From Gammaproteobacteria bacterium (GTDB lineage: Bacteria; Pseudomonadota; Gammaproteobacteria; Pseudomonadales; Oleiphilaceae), in contig PDSQ01000007.1 in NCBI GenBank assembly GCA_002747055.1, positions 1 to 64,000 on the forward strand: a DNA stretch of 64,000 nt, written 5' to 3'. Position numbers and translations under genes: made by a program. Below the pieces are notes generated by a model, which searched no databases, was not told the DNA's origin, and saw only the letters and a list, made by a program, of their open reading frames with translations. Shown here piece after piece: positions 38,201 to 48,222 of this stretch (positions are counted from its first letter, which is position 1; the number at the start of each line of letters is the position of its first letter).

Positions 38201-39068
38201 GCACTTGCCATTCGGTTTCTCTTGCCAGTCTATCTTTAGCTGTTTTGCCGGATACCAATGCGCTGAATATAAAGGATTGATGTAGCAACAAACTTTGATG
38301 CACCGCTTTCTTCTGTTGTGTGTACAGAGTCTGGAACAAATCTTTTTGTGCCGCATTGTGCTGCTGTAAAAAATCCGCCTCATCGAGACAAACAAGGGGA
38401 TCGTCCGTTTTGACAAGCTGACCAAATTCGGAAATAAATCGCTCAGGTGTATACCAGCCATTTTCTTGCAACAGAGCCAATTGCTCATCATGCTGATTGA
38501 CCTGCCGAAACCAGTCCCGAACGGCCTGAGTCATCAGATCATCAGCCTCCGCTTCCATAGTTAACTCCATTGGCAAGCCGCTGGCAAAGGCTTCCTGAGT
38601 TAAGACCCGATGACAAAAGCTGTGCAAAGTAAAAATGGCGGCTTCGTCCATATTGAGCAAGGCTTGCTTGAGTCGCCCCATCACCTCCGCCTGAGGGATG
38701 GATTTCTTGCGCAACTCGTCCAAAAACGGATCTGACAGATCCGGGTTTAGCCAGTTTTCGTAAACAAAGCGCACCTCTTTTTCAATTCGACCACGTAATT
38801 CTTCGGTTGCCGCTCTGGTAAAGGTCATCACCAGAACATTCTGCACCGGCAGTTGTTTTTCCAGCAACAATCGAATAAAAAGTTTGGTAATGTTATAGGT
38901 TTTACCGGTACCGGCACTGGCTTCGATCAAATGTCTGCCACGGAGCGGTAGACTGGCCAAAGCTGAAATATCCAGCGTTTTATTGCCGCCATCTTGCCTT
39001 TTGTTCAATTCCTGTCTCCCTGTTTTCTGTTTTTCGGTTTGTTGTTTTTCGGGTCTTGCAATCGGCAA
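35292..39068 (-). CDS. recB: exodeoxyribonuclease V beta subunit RecB
   Basis: 1258-residue UvrD-like 3'-5' helicase fused to the nuclease of RecBCD. Helicase motif I is IEASAGTGKTYNI (residues about 48-60), motif II VDEFQDTD, and later motifs include THKSKGLEYPIVF and LFYVAVTRASHRC. The C-terminal nuclease domain shows GFIDLIFEF and the catalytic VADYKS. It is somewhat longer than E. coli RecB (1180). The N-terminus overlaps recC by 64 bases; the first 35 residues are Lys/Gln-rich and unlike the family, so a start farther in is possible. Confidence 0.95.
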   Translation of the reverse strand: MPIARPEKQQTEKQKTGRQELNKRQDGGNKTLDISALASLPLRGRHLIEASAGTGKTYNITKLFIRLLLEKQLPVQNVLVMTFTRAATEELRGRIEKEVRFVYENWLNPDLSDPFLDELRKKSIPQAEVMGRLKQALLNMDEAAIFTLHSFCHRVLTQEAFASGLPMELTMEAEADDLMTQAVRDWFRQVNQHDEQLALLQENGWYTPERFISEFGQLVKTDDPLVCLDEADFLQQHNAAQKDLFQTLYTQQKKAVHQSLLLHQSFIFSALVSGKTAKDRLARETEWQVLIDWLEADVLTSCPAEASRFFSGTRYPKKDNATKQELVSLFQPVKELVKSHKDKTKQWLRKREDYLQSLPALVLVKQGIYAIRKRFGLAKEKTAQMDFNDLIDHLSERLAEDKSARLVNLLRNQYPVALVDEFQDTDSKQYTILDALYPQSDSWHALFMIGDPKQAIYSFRGGDIYAYLKARRQADFRWHMATNWRSLGAVVEGYNRLFYGGPLDGEPTSEVFGNGISYERIGYSPHAAAVARPLKDSREQFGAVNFIWLPEIARPTGAKGEPVKNDWLAGLTRWCVSEIDHLLNHVYLGKQRVQEKDIAVLVRTGKEAIVIKEALRRSGYASVYLSDKTNVFASNEAKELLTLLLGILECDNDRLLVAAISTRIWGGDATMLAELTQEQGELAWTAARARAYSLRECWLQQGCMNMLLSLIHSCCCPEPADHERTLTNLLHLAELLQQAARQYRQPQQLFKWYRDQCDNPALAAEVEQRLESEGNLIRIVTQHKSKGLEYPIVFIPYATTYRDPTKNGNALVSYSKYHDRQTGDLVYQLGATEDALAAMRDELHAESIRLFYVAVTRASHRCYIGLAPIDENSVRSGVGLVLKVANNTQWQTQLEALIPSSGVNFAGSSMANPSNKLISITSETALPKKIKTDATQAESLTPASFTTCLDDQWQLASYSMMKKSAYQQRAERQDQKDRDEWSDKVPAENAPTVLAVSGQAVPLRFSLKKGSETGDLLHDILEHIDFANPDWLVIQPLLNRFDPEADYQDRLIEWIQEVLLAEIPVIGYLDQTMRLSDLHWEHTLREAEFYFSMDNVNLDQLERLLMAHRGTRQRIQLSSSSLSQGSIKLNGMMHGFIDLIFEFRGKYYVADYKSNHLGDRYEDYQVQALAENVYQQFYDLQYLIYSLALHRYLKNTLTEEYSPETHFGGVYYLYLRGITPVHSEHSGIYRRAITVDELMQLDKLFGTGTEHCIGDDMA

Positions 39069-42000
39069 TATAACGGGGCATAAATAGATTTAAGTTCAGC
39101 CAGGTTTGCCTCATCCGGTTGATAACCACTGCCAAAAAACCAACGAAAGTACACATTGCTATCAAGTAATTCGGTCACCTTTGTGAAAAACTTGGTCAAC
39201 GGCATGTCAGTCAAACCTCTAGCTAGACCTGAGTGCCACAAAACAGGCTCGGCACTGCCGATATCCAGCCATTGATTAACCAGTTTTTCCAACTCGGCTT
39301 TGGCATTCAGATTGACAGGCAAATCCACCTTTGCCTGGTCAGGCCGGGTAACTGATGCGGCATCCACCGTATTTTGGATCGTACAACAGGTGACCTTATC
39401 AAACCCGTACGGGCTGAAAAACACGCCCAGACTGGTGACCGGACTATGCGCATTGGCAAAGTGGATATTTGCCATCAAATGCATCAACCAGAGGCGAAAT
39501 TCATCTTTGGCTTTACACTTTGCCGCCCGGTACAAAACCACCCGCTGCTTATCTGGCTGATAAGGAATGCGAGCGGTTAACCTGATACCCGATACGGTCA
39601 TCTGAACCGTCTCAGTCTCTATCTCGCCAGCCCGACACAAGACATCGTAAAAAGTATCTACCTGTGTTTGCATTGCATCAATTTCGGTAGTAGCGACAGA
39701 CGAATCGGGCAAACGACCGGCCAAGGATAAACGCGCAAGAAACTCATCCGGACTAGCCTCATCCATCAGGCTTTTCAGCAACTCGGTCCGAATACGGTGA
39801 CTGACCAACTTATCCAGATCGAAGGGTTCTGCGTCATCGATCCGGGTTTCTGCCTGTTCCAGAAACAGGTTCAATCGATTTTGGCCAAACCACTTTAACG
39901 GATCATCATAAAAACGGACTAAGGTTTCTATATCGACGGCCTCTTCCGGCAATGCCATTTTGGCCAGTTTTATTCTGTTATTTCTCTCCTCCAGAGGCCT
40001 GGCCAGGCGACACCATTGTTTGTCAAAACTGGCATCCGGGGGTATAAAGCAGGCCGGGCTAAAGGGCTGCAATGGCTGCTGAAGTATATAGCTTTTGTGT
40101 TCAGGCCAACCATAACCACGCTCCAGATAGTGCATCAGTTCTTTCAATACCAGGCTGGGCTGACGTTCTTCGTTGGTTTGTATATCTTTACCCTGATAGC
40201 TTAAATACAGCGTTTGCCGGGCTGACACTATGGTTTCCAAAAAAAGGTAACGGTCATCGGCACGTCTCGAACGATCACCGGGGCGTAGACTAGCCTGCTT
40301 TAACAAATCAAAACTGACCGGATTGTCTTGCCTGGGAAAGTCGCCATCATTGAGTCCCAAAACGGCGATAATCTTAAAAGGAATACTCCGCATAGGTACC
40401 ATGGAGCAAAAGGTGATCTGACCGGTCATAAACGCGTTGCCACTATCGGGAACGGCAAAACGATGATTCAGATAAGACTGAATGACCGTATAGTCAATTT
40501 CAGCGTCATAACCGGCCAGAAAAGTGGCATCAACCAGTTGCCGGATCACATCGTCAATCATTCGACTGGCATCGCTTTCTTCTGCAACAGGTTGAAACAG
40601 ATCGTTTTTCAGTTGTTTCAGATATTGCTGCCAGCCACCGGCTGAACGCGGGCTTTGCAACTGGCGGGAATGTGAACGCAACCGATCCAGTAAATGAATT
40701 AACTGACCTAGCAGTACCGCATTCTGACCCTCGACATGAGGTAACAACACACGCCCGTCAATCAGTGTTTCGCTATCACCCTGTGCGAAACCAAGCAATA
40801 GCCTTTGCAGCCCCCACTGCCAAGTGTACATGGCGGTGGCATTCTCCAGACTCGCCATTGCTGTTTTATTCGCGACATCCGCGCCCCAGTGAATACAGGC
40901 TTCTTGCAGCCACCATTCGATGATATCGAGATCAGCCGGGGCAAAACCAAATTTTTGCTGTACAGCGGGCAATCGAAGGTAGTCCAGGATCCCGCTCACT
41001 TCAAAACGGCTATCTGGCATGCTGAATAGATCGAGAAACGCGCCGATCAGAGGTTCTTCCTCCAGACTGACCCGATCTGCGATGGAACAAGGCAGTCGTG
41101 GCGAATCATCCATATTTTGATTATGCCATGGCCGACGAAAAACGGCATCGACATAAGGCGCGTATTTTTCGATATCCGGGCAAGTCACAAGAACATCGCG
41201 CGGTGTTAAATCGGGATGCCGATTGAATCGATGCAACAGGTAATCGTGTAAAGCCTGGATTTCCCGCAAGGGACTATGACTGGCGCTGATAACAATGGAG
41301 TCATCCTGCTTTGTACCATTGGCCTTGTTGCTCGAGTTATCGCTGGCCCTGTTTTGCAAACTCAGAATATCCTGCTGAACACGATGCAGCACCGTATCAT
41401 CCTGAATGACCTGTATCGGGTCGGTCAGCACTGGATCAAATGCGCTGATTTCAAAATGTTTGGTTTTCTGCAGTGCGTCAAAAAAGCGCTTGCCCTGTTG
41501 GCCCAAGTTAGCCAACAAGGGATTGACCCTATCATCGTCGGAATCCAGCCAGGCACGCCACTGCTGCCCGGTGGAGATTTTCGCTTTTGCCTTGTCCGAC
41601 TGAATATCACCCCAATACTCGACACAGGGGTTTAAATGGAACAAATGGACATGCGTGTGGCTTGCCAGACGATGAAAAAAGTCGAGCGAAGGCCCGGGTA
41701 AGGAGTTAATACCAAATAAATAGATATGCTCAGGCAACAGCTGTTTTTTAGCGTCGATGCAGTCTAGTACTTTGGCCTGCAACATAGCCGGATGAACATT
41801 GTCTACCGGCAGAATTTGTTCGGCCAGTAACTGCCACAGATGGGCTTGCCATCGTTCATCCTCACTCTGTACCGGCAATCCAATTTCACGCCGATCCTCA
41901 CTGGATGCACTGGCTTCATGCCCCCAGTAAGCAATCCATTCTGGCCGAAACAACAGGTATTGTTCAAAAAGCGAAGCCAGCTTACTGGCCAGTTGATAGC

Positions 42001-42388
42001 GTTTCAGACTGCTCTCTGCCTGGGCATCACCACGCCAATAACGGTTAACCTTGTCCGCATCGGGGTGTTCCTGAAAGGCTTTGCAACCGAGAATGGCATC
42101 GATACGCCAGCAAAGTGTCGCTTCCGCGTAGGGTGACGACATGGGCACAGCATCATGGCCCAACACATTTCTGGATAAATCCCAGATATATGCCGAAGGC
42201 ATCTGAAAATTCAGATTCATCGAAACGCCCTCGATTTGCGCCAATTTCATCTGCAGCCAATGACGCAAACCTTTACTTTCAACAATCACTTTTTTCGGTT
42301 TGAGCACCTGGCTTCGCTCCTGCTTTAAAACGGCAAACAATAGGGTTGCCAGGTGTTCGAGTCGATTTGAAGGATAGACGGTAAACAA
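39005..42388 (-). CDS. recC: exodeoxyribonuclease V gamma subunit RecC
   Basis: 1127-residue subunit that recognises Chi and stabilises the RecBCD complex. The helicase-like folds are degenerate, as normal for RecC; recognisable stretches are FTVYPSNRLEHLATLL at the start, ALGLNDGDFPRQDNP-type text (here VLGLNDGDFPRQ) and ETIVSARQTLYLSYQG. TTG 42388 is chosen because GGAG lies 7 bases upstream and it reproduces the family start; an in-frame TTG 42430 would add 14 residues. First gene of a tight recC-recB-recD operon without the ptrA gene found in E. coli. Confidence 0.93.
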   Translation of the reverse strand: MFTVYPSNRLEHLATLLFAVLKQERSQVLKPKKVIVESKGLRHWLQMKLAQIEGVSMNLNFQMPSAYIWDLSRNVLGHDAVPMSSPYAEATLCWRIDAILGCKAFQEHPDADKVNRYWRGDAQAESSLKRYQLASKLASLFEQYLLFRPEWIAYWGHEASASSEDRREIGLPVQSEDERWQAHLWQLLAEQILPVDNVHPAMLQAKVLDCIDAKKQLLPEHIYLFGINSLPGPSLDFFHRLASHTHVHLFHLNPCVEYWGDIQSDKAKAKISTGQQWRAWLDSDDDRVNPLLANLGQQGKRFFDALQKTKHFEISAFDPVLTDPIQVIQDDTVLHRVQQDILSLQNRASDNSSNKANGTKQDDSIVISASHSPLREIQALHDYLLHRFNRHPDLTPRDVLVTCPDIEKYAPYVDAVFRRPWHNQNMDDSPRLPCSIADRVSLEEEPLIGAFLDLFSMPDSRFEVSGILDYLRLPAVQQKFGFAPADLDIIEWWLQEACIHWGADVANKTAMASLENATAMYTWQWGLQRLLLGFAQGDSETLIDGRVLLPHVEGQNAVLLGQLIHLLDRLRSHSRQLQSPRSAGGWQQYLKQLKNDLFQPVAEESDASRMIDDVIRQLVDATFLAGYDAEIDYTVIQSYLNHRFAVPDSGNAFMTGQITFCSMVPMRSIPFKIIAVLGLNDGDFPRQDNPVSFDLLKQASLRPGDRSRRADDRYLFLETIVSARQTLYLSYQGKDIQTNEERQPSLVLKELMHYLERGYGWPEHKSYILQQPLQPFSPACFIPPDASFDKQWCRLARPLEERNNRIKLAKMALPEEAVDIETLVRFYDDPLKWFGQNRLNLFLEQAETRIDDAEPFDLDKLVSHRIRTELLKSLMDEASPDEFLARLSLAGRLPDSSVATTEIDAMQTQVDTFYDVLCRAGEIETETVQMTVSGIRLTARIPYQPDKQRVVLYRAAKCKAKDEFRLWLMHLMANIHFANAHSPVTSLGVFFSPYGFDKVTCCTIQNTVDAASVTRPDQAKVDLPVNLNAKAELEKLVNQWLDIGSAEPVLWHSGLARGLTDMPLTKFFTKVTELLDSNVYFRWFFGSGYQPDEANLAELKSIYAPLYCRLQDPKNNKPKNRKQGDRN

Positions 42389-42706
42389 AATATGCACTCC
42401 GTTCTGTGGCTGACAGGAATTCTGTTTCAACTAATCCAGTCAGGCCAAAAAGTATAAAGAAACCAGTTTTTGCAATACAATCAATAACGCGTTCTCTAAC
42501 CGCCCCTTGAACTGCCATGCTTACCAACCCGCGTTGTCTTGAAATGGGTAATTCATTCACTATAACCAAGCTGTCCGACCGAACCTGACCTGGATATTTG
42601 CAAACAATGGCTTGAGGTCAAATTGCATGATACCATTCGCGGAAGAAATCAACGGGCTGTTCCTGTTCCCTTAAAATCACCTGCTAATCCCGTTTAATCT
42701 GGAGTC
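42389..42706. other. recC-mrpA divergent intergenic region
   Basis: 318 bases with no credible gene. It must hold promoters for both recCBD and the mrp operon. A candidate recC promoter lies at 42451-42480. Nothing convincing was found for mrpA beyond GGAG immediately before its start. Confidence 0.45.
42451..42480 (-). promoter_or_regulatory. candidate promoter for recCBD
   Basis: On the minus strand TATACT (42456-42451) is a good -10 and TTGTAT (42480-42475) a partial -35 at 18 bases, about 60 bases upstream of recC. Confidence 0.4.
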
Positions 42707-45511
42707 ATGCCACTTATGAGCTTGCTATGGGTCGTACTATTACCACTGATTGGCACTTTAGTCCCATTGTTAACAGCCCGTTTCGGTCGCAATTTCTGTG
42801 CTTTTTCTGTTTCTATCCTGCCTTTTTGGTCACTTGTTCTGGTGCTTTTATTTGCAGGCGATATATTTGATGGTCAATCCATTCGGCAGTCTATAGCCTG
42901 GATTCCCGCGATGGGCCTGAACCTGTCGTTTCGGCTCGATGGGCTGTCACTGCTGTTTTTATTACTTATTCTTGGCATCGGGCTGTTGGTGGTTTTATAT
43001 GCACGTTATTACCTGTCCGAAAACGACTCGATGGGGCGATTCTATGCCTATCTGATTTTGTTTATGAGCGCAATGGTAGGGATCGTGATTTCCAACAACC
43101 TGATCCAGTTATGGATGTTCTGGGAGTTGACCAGCATTAGTTCATTTCTATTGATCAGTTTCTGGACCCATAAATCTGACGCTCGAAAAGGGGCCAGAAT
43201 GGCGCTCACGGTCACCGGAGCCGGAGGACTGTCACTACTTGCCGGACTATTACTAATCGGTAATATCGTCGGCAGTTATGACTTCGATACCGTATTGGCC
43301 AATGGCGACCTGATTCGAGCGCACGCCGCCTACCCGGCAGCATTGATTCTGGTATTGGTAGGCGCATTCACAAAATCGGCGCAGTTTCCGTTTCATTTCT
43401 GGCTGCCTCACGCGATGTCGGCGCCGACACCGGTCAGTGCCTACTTGCACTCTGCCACCATGGTGAAAGCCGGTATTTTCCTTATGGCTCGTTTTTATCC
43501 GGTATTGGCGGGAACCGATCTATGGTTTATGGTGGTCAGCCTGGGCGGCCTCGCTACCTTGCTTTTGGGTGCCTATATTGCCCTGTTTAAACATGATCTC
43601 AAAGGTCTTCTTGCCTATTCAACCATCAGCCATCTGGGCCTGATTACACTGCTGTTGGGGCTGAACTCACAACTCGCCGCCGTCGCCGCCGTGTTTCATA
43701 TTATCAACCACGCCACGTTTAAAGCATCTCTGTTTATGGCCGCCGGCATCATCGATCATGAGTCTGGATCAAGGGATATGCGCAGACTCAACGGTCTTTG
43801 GAAATACATGCCATATACCGCGACGCTGGCCATTGTGGCAGCTTTGTCAATGGCGGGAGTACCATTGTTGAATGGTTTTCTGTCCAAGGAAATGTTTTTT
43901 ACCGAAACGTTGAACCAGAGCACACTGGGTTCCCTGTCCTGGCTGATTCCACTTCTGGCCACTATTGGCGCCGCGTTTTCGGTCGCTTACTCGTTACGTT
44001 TTATTCATGATGTTTTCTTCAATGGTGAACCCGTAGATCTTCCTAAGACCCCCAAAGAACCGCCGAGATACATGAAGGTACCGGTCGAAATCCTGGTCAC
44101 CCTCTGCTTGCTGGTAGGTATATTCCCGGCCTACATTGTCGGGGATCTGTTACACATCGCCGCTATTGCTGTACTCGGTCACGACATTCCTACTTATAAT
44201 CTGGCCATATGGCACGGCCTTAACATCCCATTGTTTATGAGTCTTCTGGCAATGGTCGGAGGCGGAGTCATTTACTATAACCGCCGTCTCCTTTTTCAGT
44301 TTCACGCCTACTTTAGCGAGCCTGATGCCAAACATGTTTTTGAAGACGTTATCCAATCAACCGTCAACCTTTGTCAGCGGGTAATCAAGGCGCTGGAAAA
44401 CGGTTCCCTGCAACGATACCTGTTCCTGCTGCTGTTACTGGCAATGGTTATGGGCGCATTTCCTTTGCTCGATTTGACCCAGAATACAGGATCCCGCAGT
44501 CAAATACCGGCTACTGGTGTCGCGATTACGGCGGCCTTGTTAATGATACTCAGTGCCGGTGCCACCGTAATATGGCACCGGAAGCGTTTTGCCGCGCTGA
44601 TTTTCCTGTCCGTTGTAGGTTTGATTGTATCATTGGTGTTTGCCAGGTTTTCAGCGCCGGATCTGGCACTGACGCAGCTTTCTGTTGAAATAGCCACTAT
44701 TATTTTATTGCTGTTGGCGTTGTTCTTTTTACCGCAAAGCTCACTAAAAGAATCGAATCCGAGCCGTTTGAGCCGGGATTTGTTGGTCTCAGGACTAATA
44801 GGGTGCGTCATTGGCACCATTTGTTTCGCCATGCTCACCACTCCCCCGGACACTATTTCAGATTTCTTCCTGGCAAATAGCAAAACCGGCGGTGGTGGCG
44901 CCAATGTGGTTAACGTCATCTTGGTTGATTTCAGAGGATTTGACACACTGGGCGAAATCACTGTTCTGGGTATCGCCGCCTTGGGTATTTTTAAACTGAT
45001 TGCCAAAATGCGAATTTATTTGCCGATCAGTGATGATCACGGGCGCCCATGGAGCAATGACCCTCACCCGCTGATACTCGAAATGGTGTCACAAAGTCTG
45101 CTACCTCTGGCGTTACTGGTTTCCGTATATATATTTTTACGGGGCCATAATGTACCTGGTGGTGGCTTTATTGCGGGACTGATTACGTCGGTGGCGATGA
45201 TTCAGCAATATATCGCGCATGGTGTTCAGTGGATAAAGCCCCGCGTCACTATCAATTACCAACGACTGATTGCCGGCGGATTACTGATTGCCACCACGAC
45301 AGGCTTGGCCAGCTGGGTATTTGATAAACCGTTTCTCAGTAGTTGGTTTGATCACTTTTACTTACCCTGGATTGGTGAGTTTGAACTGGCCAGTGCGATG
45401 TTGTTCGATCTTGGTGTTTACCTGACAGTCGTCGGTGCCGTAATGCTGATTCTGGCCAATCTGGGTAAATTGTCAACCAGCGAACGTGTCGCTATCAAGG
45501 AGAACAATTAA
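42707..45511 (+). CDS. mrpA: Mrp Na+/H+ antiporter subunit A (fused to B)
   Basis: 934-residue polytopic protein. Residues about 1-560 are the NuoL-like MrpA core ([48 protein letters not shown]). The C-terminal part (about 620-934) adds the DUF4040 segment with [20 protein letters not shown] and the MrpB domain ([15 protein letters not shown]), so B is fused as in group 2 Mrp systems. It drives Na+ or K+ efflux against proton entry. GGAG precedes the ATG at 42707 at only 2 bases; ATG 42716 is a possible alternative. It overlaps mrpC by one base. Confidence 0.95.
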   Translation: MPLMSLLWVVLLPLIGTLVPLLTARFGRNFCAFSVSILPFWSLVLVLLFAGDIFDGQSIRQSIAWIPAMGLNLSFRLDGLSLLFLLLILGIGLLVVLYARYYLSENDSMGRFYAYLILFMSAMVGIVISNNLIQLWMFWELTSISSFLLISFWTHKSDARKGARMALTVTGAGGLSLLAGLLLIGNIVGSYDFDTVLANGDLIRAHAAYPAALILVLVGAFTKSAQFPFHFWLPHAMSAPTPVSAYLHSATMVKAGIFLMARFYPVLAGTDLWFMVVSLGGLATLLLGAYIALFKHDLKGLLAYSTISHLGLITLLLGLNSQLAAVAAVFHIINHATFKASLFMAAGIIDHESGSRDMRRLNGLWKYMPYTATLAIVAALSMAGVPLLNGFLSKEMFFTETLNQSTLGSLSWLIPLLATIGAAFSVAYSLRFIHDVFFNGEPVDLPKTPKEPPRYMKVPVEILVTLCLLVGIFPAYIVGDLLHIAAIAVLGHDIPTYNLAIWHGLNIPLFMSLLAMVGGGVIYYNRRLLFQFHAYFSEPDAKHVFEDVIQSTVNLCQRVIKALENGSLQRYLFLLLLLAMVMGAFPLLDLTQNTGSRSQIPATGVAITAALLMILSAGATVIWHRKRFAALIFLSVVGLIVSLVFARFSAPDLALTQLSVEIATIILLLLALFFLPQSSLKESNPSRLSRDLLVSGLIGCVIGTICFAMLTTPPDTISDFFLANSKTGGGGANVVNVILVDFRGFDTLGEITVLGIAALGIFKLIAKMRIYLPISDDHGRPWSNDPHPLILEMVSQSLLPLALLVSVYIFLRGHNVPGGGFIAGLITSVAMIQQYIAHGVQWIKPRVTINYQRLIAGGLLIATTTGLASWVFDKPFLSSWFDHFYLPWIGEFELASAMLFDLGVYLTVVGAVMLILANLGKLSTSERVAIKENN

Positions 45512-45876
45512 TGGAAATTCTTTACGCTGTCTGTGTCGGCATACTGACCACTTGCGGTTTCTTTCTCGTTTTGAGAGGCCGGATCTTTTCGGTAGTCATC
45601 GGTCTCACCCTGTTGTCCTATGCCGTTAATCTGTTTCTTTTCGCCAGTGGTCGTCTGACTCTCGATGGTGCAGCGGTACTGGAGCAATCAACCAGCTATA
45701 GCGACCCCTTACCTCAGGCACTGGTATTGACCGCCATCGTTATCGGTTTCGCTATGACGGCGTTTCTGGTGATACTGGCCATGCGTTCCCGGGCCGATCA
45801 AGGTAATGATCATGTGGATGGTCAAATCCCGACCAGGACGACCAAGCCCATCGATTCACAAAAGAGAAACCGTTAA
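45511..45876 (+). CDS. mrpC: Mrp antiporter subunit C
   Basis: 121-residue NuoK-like subunit with three membrane helices. The signature is GFFLVLRGRIFSVVIGLTLL near the start and DPLPQALVLTAIVIGFAMT near residue 75. Its last 25 residues are polar and cytoplasmic. Start and stop overlap mrpA and mrpD by one base (TAATG), showing tight translational coupling. Confidence 0.95.
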   Translation: MEILYAVCVGILTTCGFFLVLRGRIFSVVIGLTLLSYAVNLFLFASGRLTLDGAAVLEQSTSYSDPLPQALVLTAIVIGFAMTAFLVILAMRSRADQGNDHVDGQIPTRTTKPIDSQKRNR

Positions 45877-47384
45877 TGCAACACCTGCCTATTCTTCCCA
45901 TATTGATTCCCCTGCTCGCGGGGGTATCGATGCTACTCCCGCCGCTGTGCGCCTCAATTGGCCGGCAACGTTTTTTCGGGGTATCGCTAATGCTGATACT
46001 CACTGTCACCGCAGCCATTCTGCTGGTGGCCAGCCATCAGCAAGGTACTCAAATGTATATACTAGGTGGCTGGCCACCACCCTTCGGTATTGTGCTGGTG
46101 GCAGACAGACTATCCACCCTGATGGTATTGCTGACCGCCGTGCTTGGTCTGGGCGCCCACCTGTATGCCTGTGCAGGCGATGACAACAAAGGGATGTATT
46201 TTCATCCGCTGTTTATGTTTCAGATTATGGGCATCAACGGCGCATTCTTGACAGGTGATATATTCAATCTCTTTGTTTTCTTTGAAGTTCTGCTTATCGC
46301 ATCCTATGCGTTGTTGATACATGGTGGCGGTAAACAAAAAACCAAAGCCAATGTGCACTATGTCATCATGAACCTGGTAGGTTCGAGTATTTTTCTTTTC
46401 GCACTGGGCATTTTGTATGGCACCATCGGTTCGCTTAACATTGTCGATATGGCCAACAAAGTCCCCTTACTGGCGGAGCCTGAACAAGCTCTGGCGAAGG
46501 CCGGCGGCTTATTGCTGTTGGTTGTATTCGGACTGAAAGCCGCTATGCTGCCGTTGCACTTTTGGCTTCCCAGAACTTATTCGGCAGCCAGTGCTCCGGT
46601 TGCCGCATTATTTGCCATTATGACGAAAGTCGGTATCTACAGTATATTGAGGGTACATACCATGATTTTCGGCGAAGGGGCCGGTGCCTTGGCCAATATA
46701 GCCGCTCCATGGCTGTGGCCATTGGCAGTTTTAACCCTGACCATCGGGGCCATCGGTGTTCTCGCCAGCCCCAGTTTGCGGTTGACTACTGCCAATTTAG
46801 TGATCGTCTCGATCGGAACACTGTTGTTTGCCATCGCTATGCAGCGAGAATCAGCGACATCAGCCGCACTTTACTACATGATACATAGTACATTGGTCAC
46901 CGGGGCACTGTTTTTGATAGCAGATATTATTATCCGGCAGCGGGGTCAGGCGGAAGATCGTTACGTTGTCGCCCGTAAAATGAAACATGGAAAACTTACG
47001 GGTATTGCATTTTTTATGGCGGCCCTCACTGTCGTAGGTATACCTCCACTATCCGGTTTTGTAGGTAAAATACTTATTTTACAAGCAGCGCAATATGGGC
47101 ATGAAATAGCCTGGGTATGGCCTTTTGTTTTGTTGGGTGGGCTGGTCTCTTTAGTGGCACTATCCCGTGCAGGTACCACTATTTTCTGGCGACACGTCGG
47201 AGAAAGCGGCAATAACGAGCCAATTCCCCCATTGAAGCTGATTGCAGTGGCATTGCTCCTCTCTGCATCACCGCTATTGGTTGTGTGTGGCAAACCGATT
47301 TCCGACTATACCCATCTTGCCGCCGCCCAATTACACGATTCCGCTCAATCAGTTGACGCTTTGATTTCAGGAGGGAAACAGTAA
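45876..47384 (+). CDS. mrpD: Mrp antiporter subunit D
   Basis: 502-residue NuoM/N-like proton-pumping subunit with about 14 helices. Conserved stretches include GDIFNLFVFFEVLLIASYALL, ALPLHFWLPRTYSAASAPV-like text (here MLPLHFWLPRTY and SAASAPVAALF) and GIPPLSGFVGKI. MrpA and MrpD are the two antiporter-like subunits of the complex. It overlaps mrpC and mrpE by one base each. Confidence 0.95.
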   Translation: MQHLPILPILIPLLAGVSMLLPPLCASIGRQRFFGVSLMLILTVTAAILLVASHQQGTQMYILGGWPPPFGIVLVADRLSTLMVLLTAVLGLGAHLYACAGDDNKGMYFHPLFMFQIMGINGAFLTGDIFNLFVFFEVLLIASYALLIHGGGKQKTKANVHYVIMNLVGSSIFLFALGILYGTIGSLNIVDMANKVPLLAEPEQALAKAGGLLLLVVFGLKAAMLPLHFWLPRTYSAASAPVAALFAIMTKVGIYSILRVHTMIFGEGAGALANIAAPWLWPLAVLTLTIGAIGVLASPSLRLTTANLVIVSIGTLLFAIAMQRESATSAALYYMIHSTLVTGALFLIADIIIRQRGQAEDRYVVARKMKHGKLTGIAFFMAALTVVGIPPLSGFVGKILILQAAQYGHEIAWVWPFVLLGGLVSLVALSRAGTTIFWRHVGESGNNEPIPPLKLIAVALLLSASPLLVVCGKPISDYTHLAAAQLHDSAQSVDALISGGKQ

Positions 47385-47890
47385 TGCACTCGAAACCGCG
47401 TGTTCGCTTGTTACCCATGCCATTGCACTCGCTTCTACTCTTTGTCGTCTGGCTTTTGCTTAACAATACCCTGGCCCCTGGCCACCTGGTTCTGGCGGCG
47501 TTTTTGGCAATCGTCATTCCGTTGATGATATTTGGCATGCAAGACCCGCAGCCTGGTTTTCGCAAGCCAATTGTGACCATTCGCTTTATAACAAGGGTAA
47601 TTGGTGACATTATTGTGGCGAATATTGAAGTAGCGCTATTGGTAGTCGGTTCATCCAGAAGCCTGAACCCGGCATTCGTGGCCGTTCCCCTCGAGCTTCG
47701 CTATGAGTTTCCGATTACCGTACTCACCAGTACAGTCTCTTTAACGCCTGGGACTGTCAGTGCTGAAGTGTCCCAGGATAAACAGTGGCTGTATGTACAT
47801 GTCCTGAATCTGAAAGATGAAGATGAACTCATCGCGTCAATCAAACAACGCTATGAGCGGCCCCTTATGGAGATTTTCAATGCTGAGTAG
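47384..47890 (+). CDS. mrpE: Mrp antiporter subunit E
   Basis: 168-residue small subunit with N-terminal membrane helices (about residues 14-52) and a soluble C-terminal domain. The family motif TVSLTPGTVSAEVSQD is present, followed by LYVHVLNLKDEDE. It stabilises the complex and is needed for full Mrp activity. It overlaps mrpF by 11 bases. Confidence 0.93.
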   Translation: MHSKPRVRLLPMPLHSLLLFVVWLLLNNTLAPGHLVLAAFLAIVIPLMIFGMQDPQPGFRKPIVTIRFITRVIGDIIVANIEVALLVVGSSRSLNPAFVAVPLELRYEFPITVLTSTVSLTPGTVSAEVSQDKQWLYVHVLNLKDEDELIASIKQRYERPLMEIFNAE

Positions 47891-48149
47891 CGCAATAACC
47901 ATTGCCGTCACCTTGGTTTGTCTGTCATTGATACTGAATTTGGTAAGATTGTTTCTCGGGCCAAATCGACCCGATCGCATTCTCGCACTCGATACCATGT
48001 ATGTTAACAGTATTGCCCTTATTATATTGTTTGGCATTTCTTCAGCGACTTCCCTGTATTTTGAAGCCGCACTGTTAATTGCCATGCTGGGGTTCGTCAG
48101 TACGGTAGCCATGTGTAAATACATTTTACGTGGCGACCTGATCGAATAA
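47880..48149 (+). CDS. mrpF: Mrp antiporter subunit F
   Basis: 89-residue protein with three helices; the signature LFLGPNRPDRILALDTMYVN is intact. ATG 47880 has GGAG 7 bases upstream, inside the end of mrpE; the longer frame from 47817 has no support. A 73-base gap then precedes mrpG, the only real gap in the operon. Confidence 0.92.
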   Translation: MLSSAITIAVTLVCLSLILNLVRLFLGPNRPDRILALDTMYVNSIALIILFGISSATSLYFEAALLIAMLGFVSTVAMCKYILRGDLIE

Positions 48150-48222
48150 GGCACCAGGTAAACGTTTTATAGACAAAAAACGATTTTGATAACTATGTGA
48201 TGGCAAACAAAGTCAGGACGGT

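Noticed and set aside
44500..45006. 168-codon minus-strand frame inside mrpA
   Set aside because: Antisense shadow of a membrane protein gene whose frame is continuous and conserved.
47817..47890. mrpE/mrpF overlap as a programmed frameshift site
   Set aside because: mrpF has its own ATG and GGAG inside mrpE; simple coupled initiation explains it.
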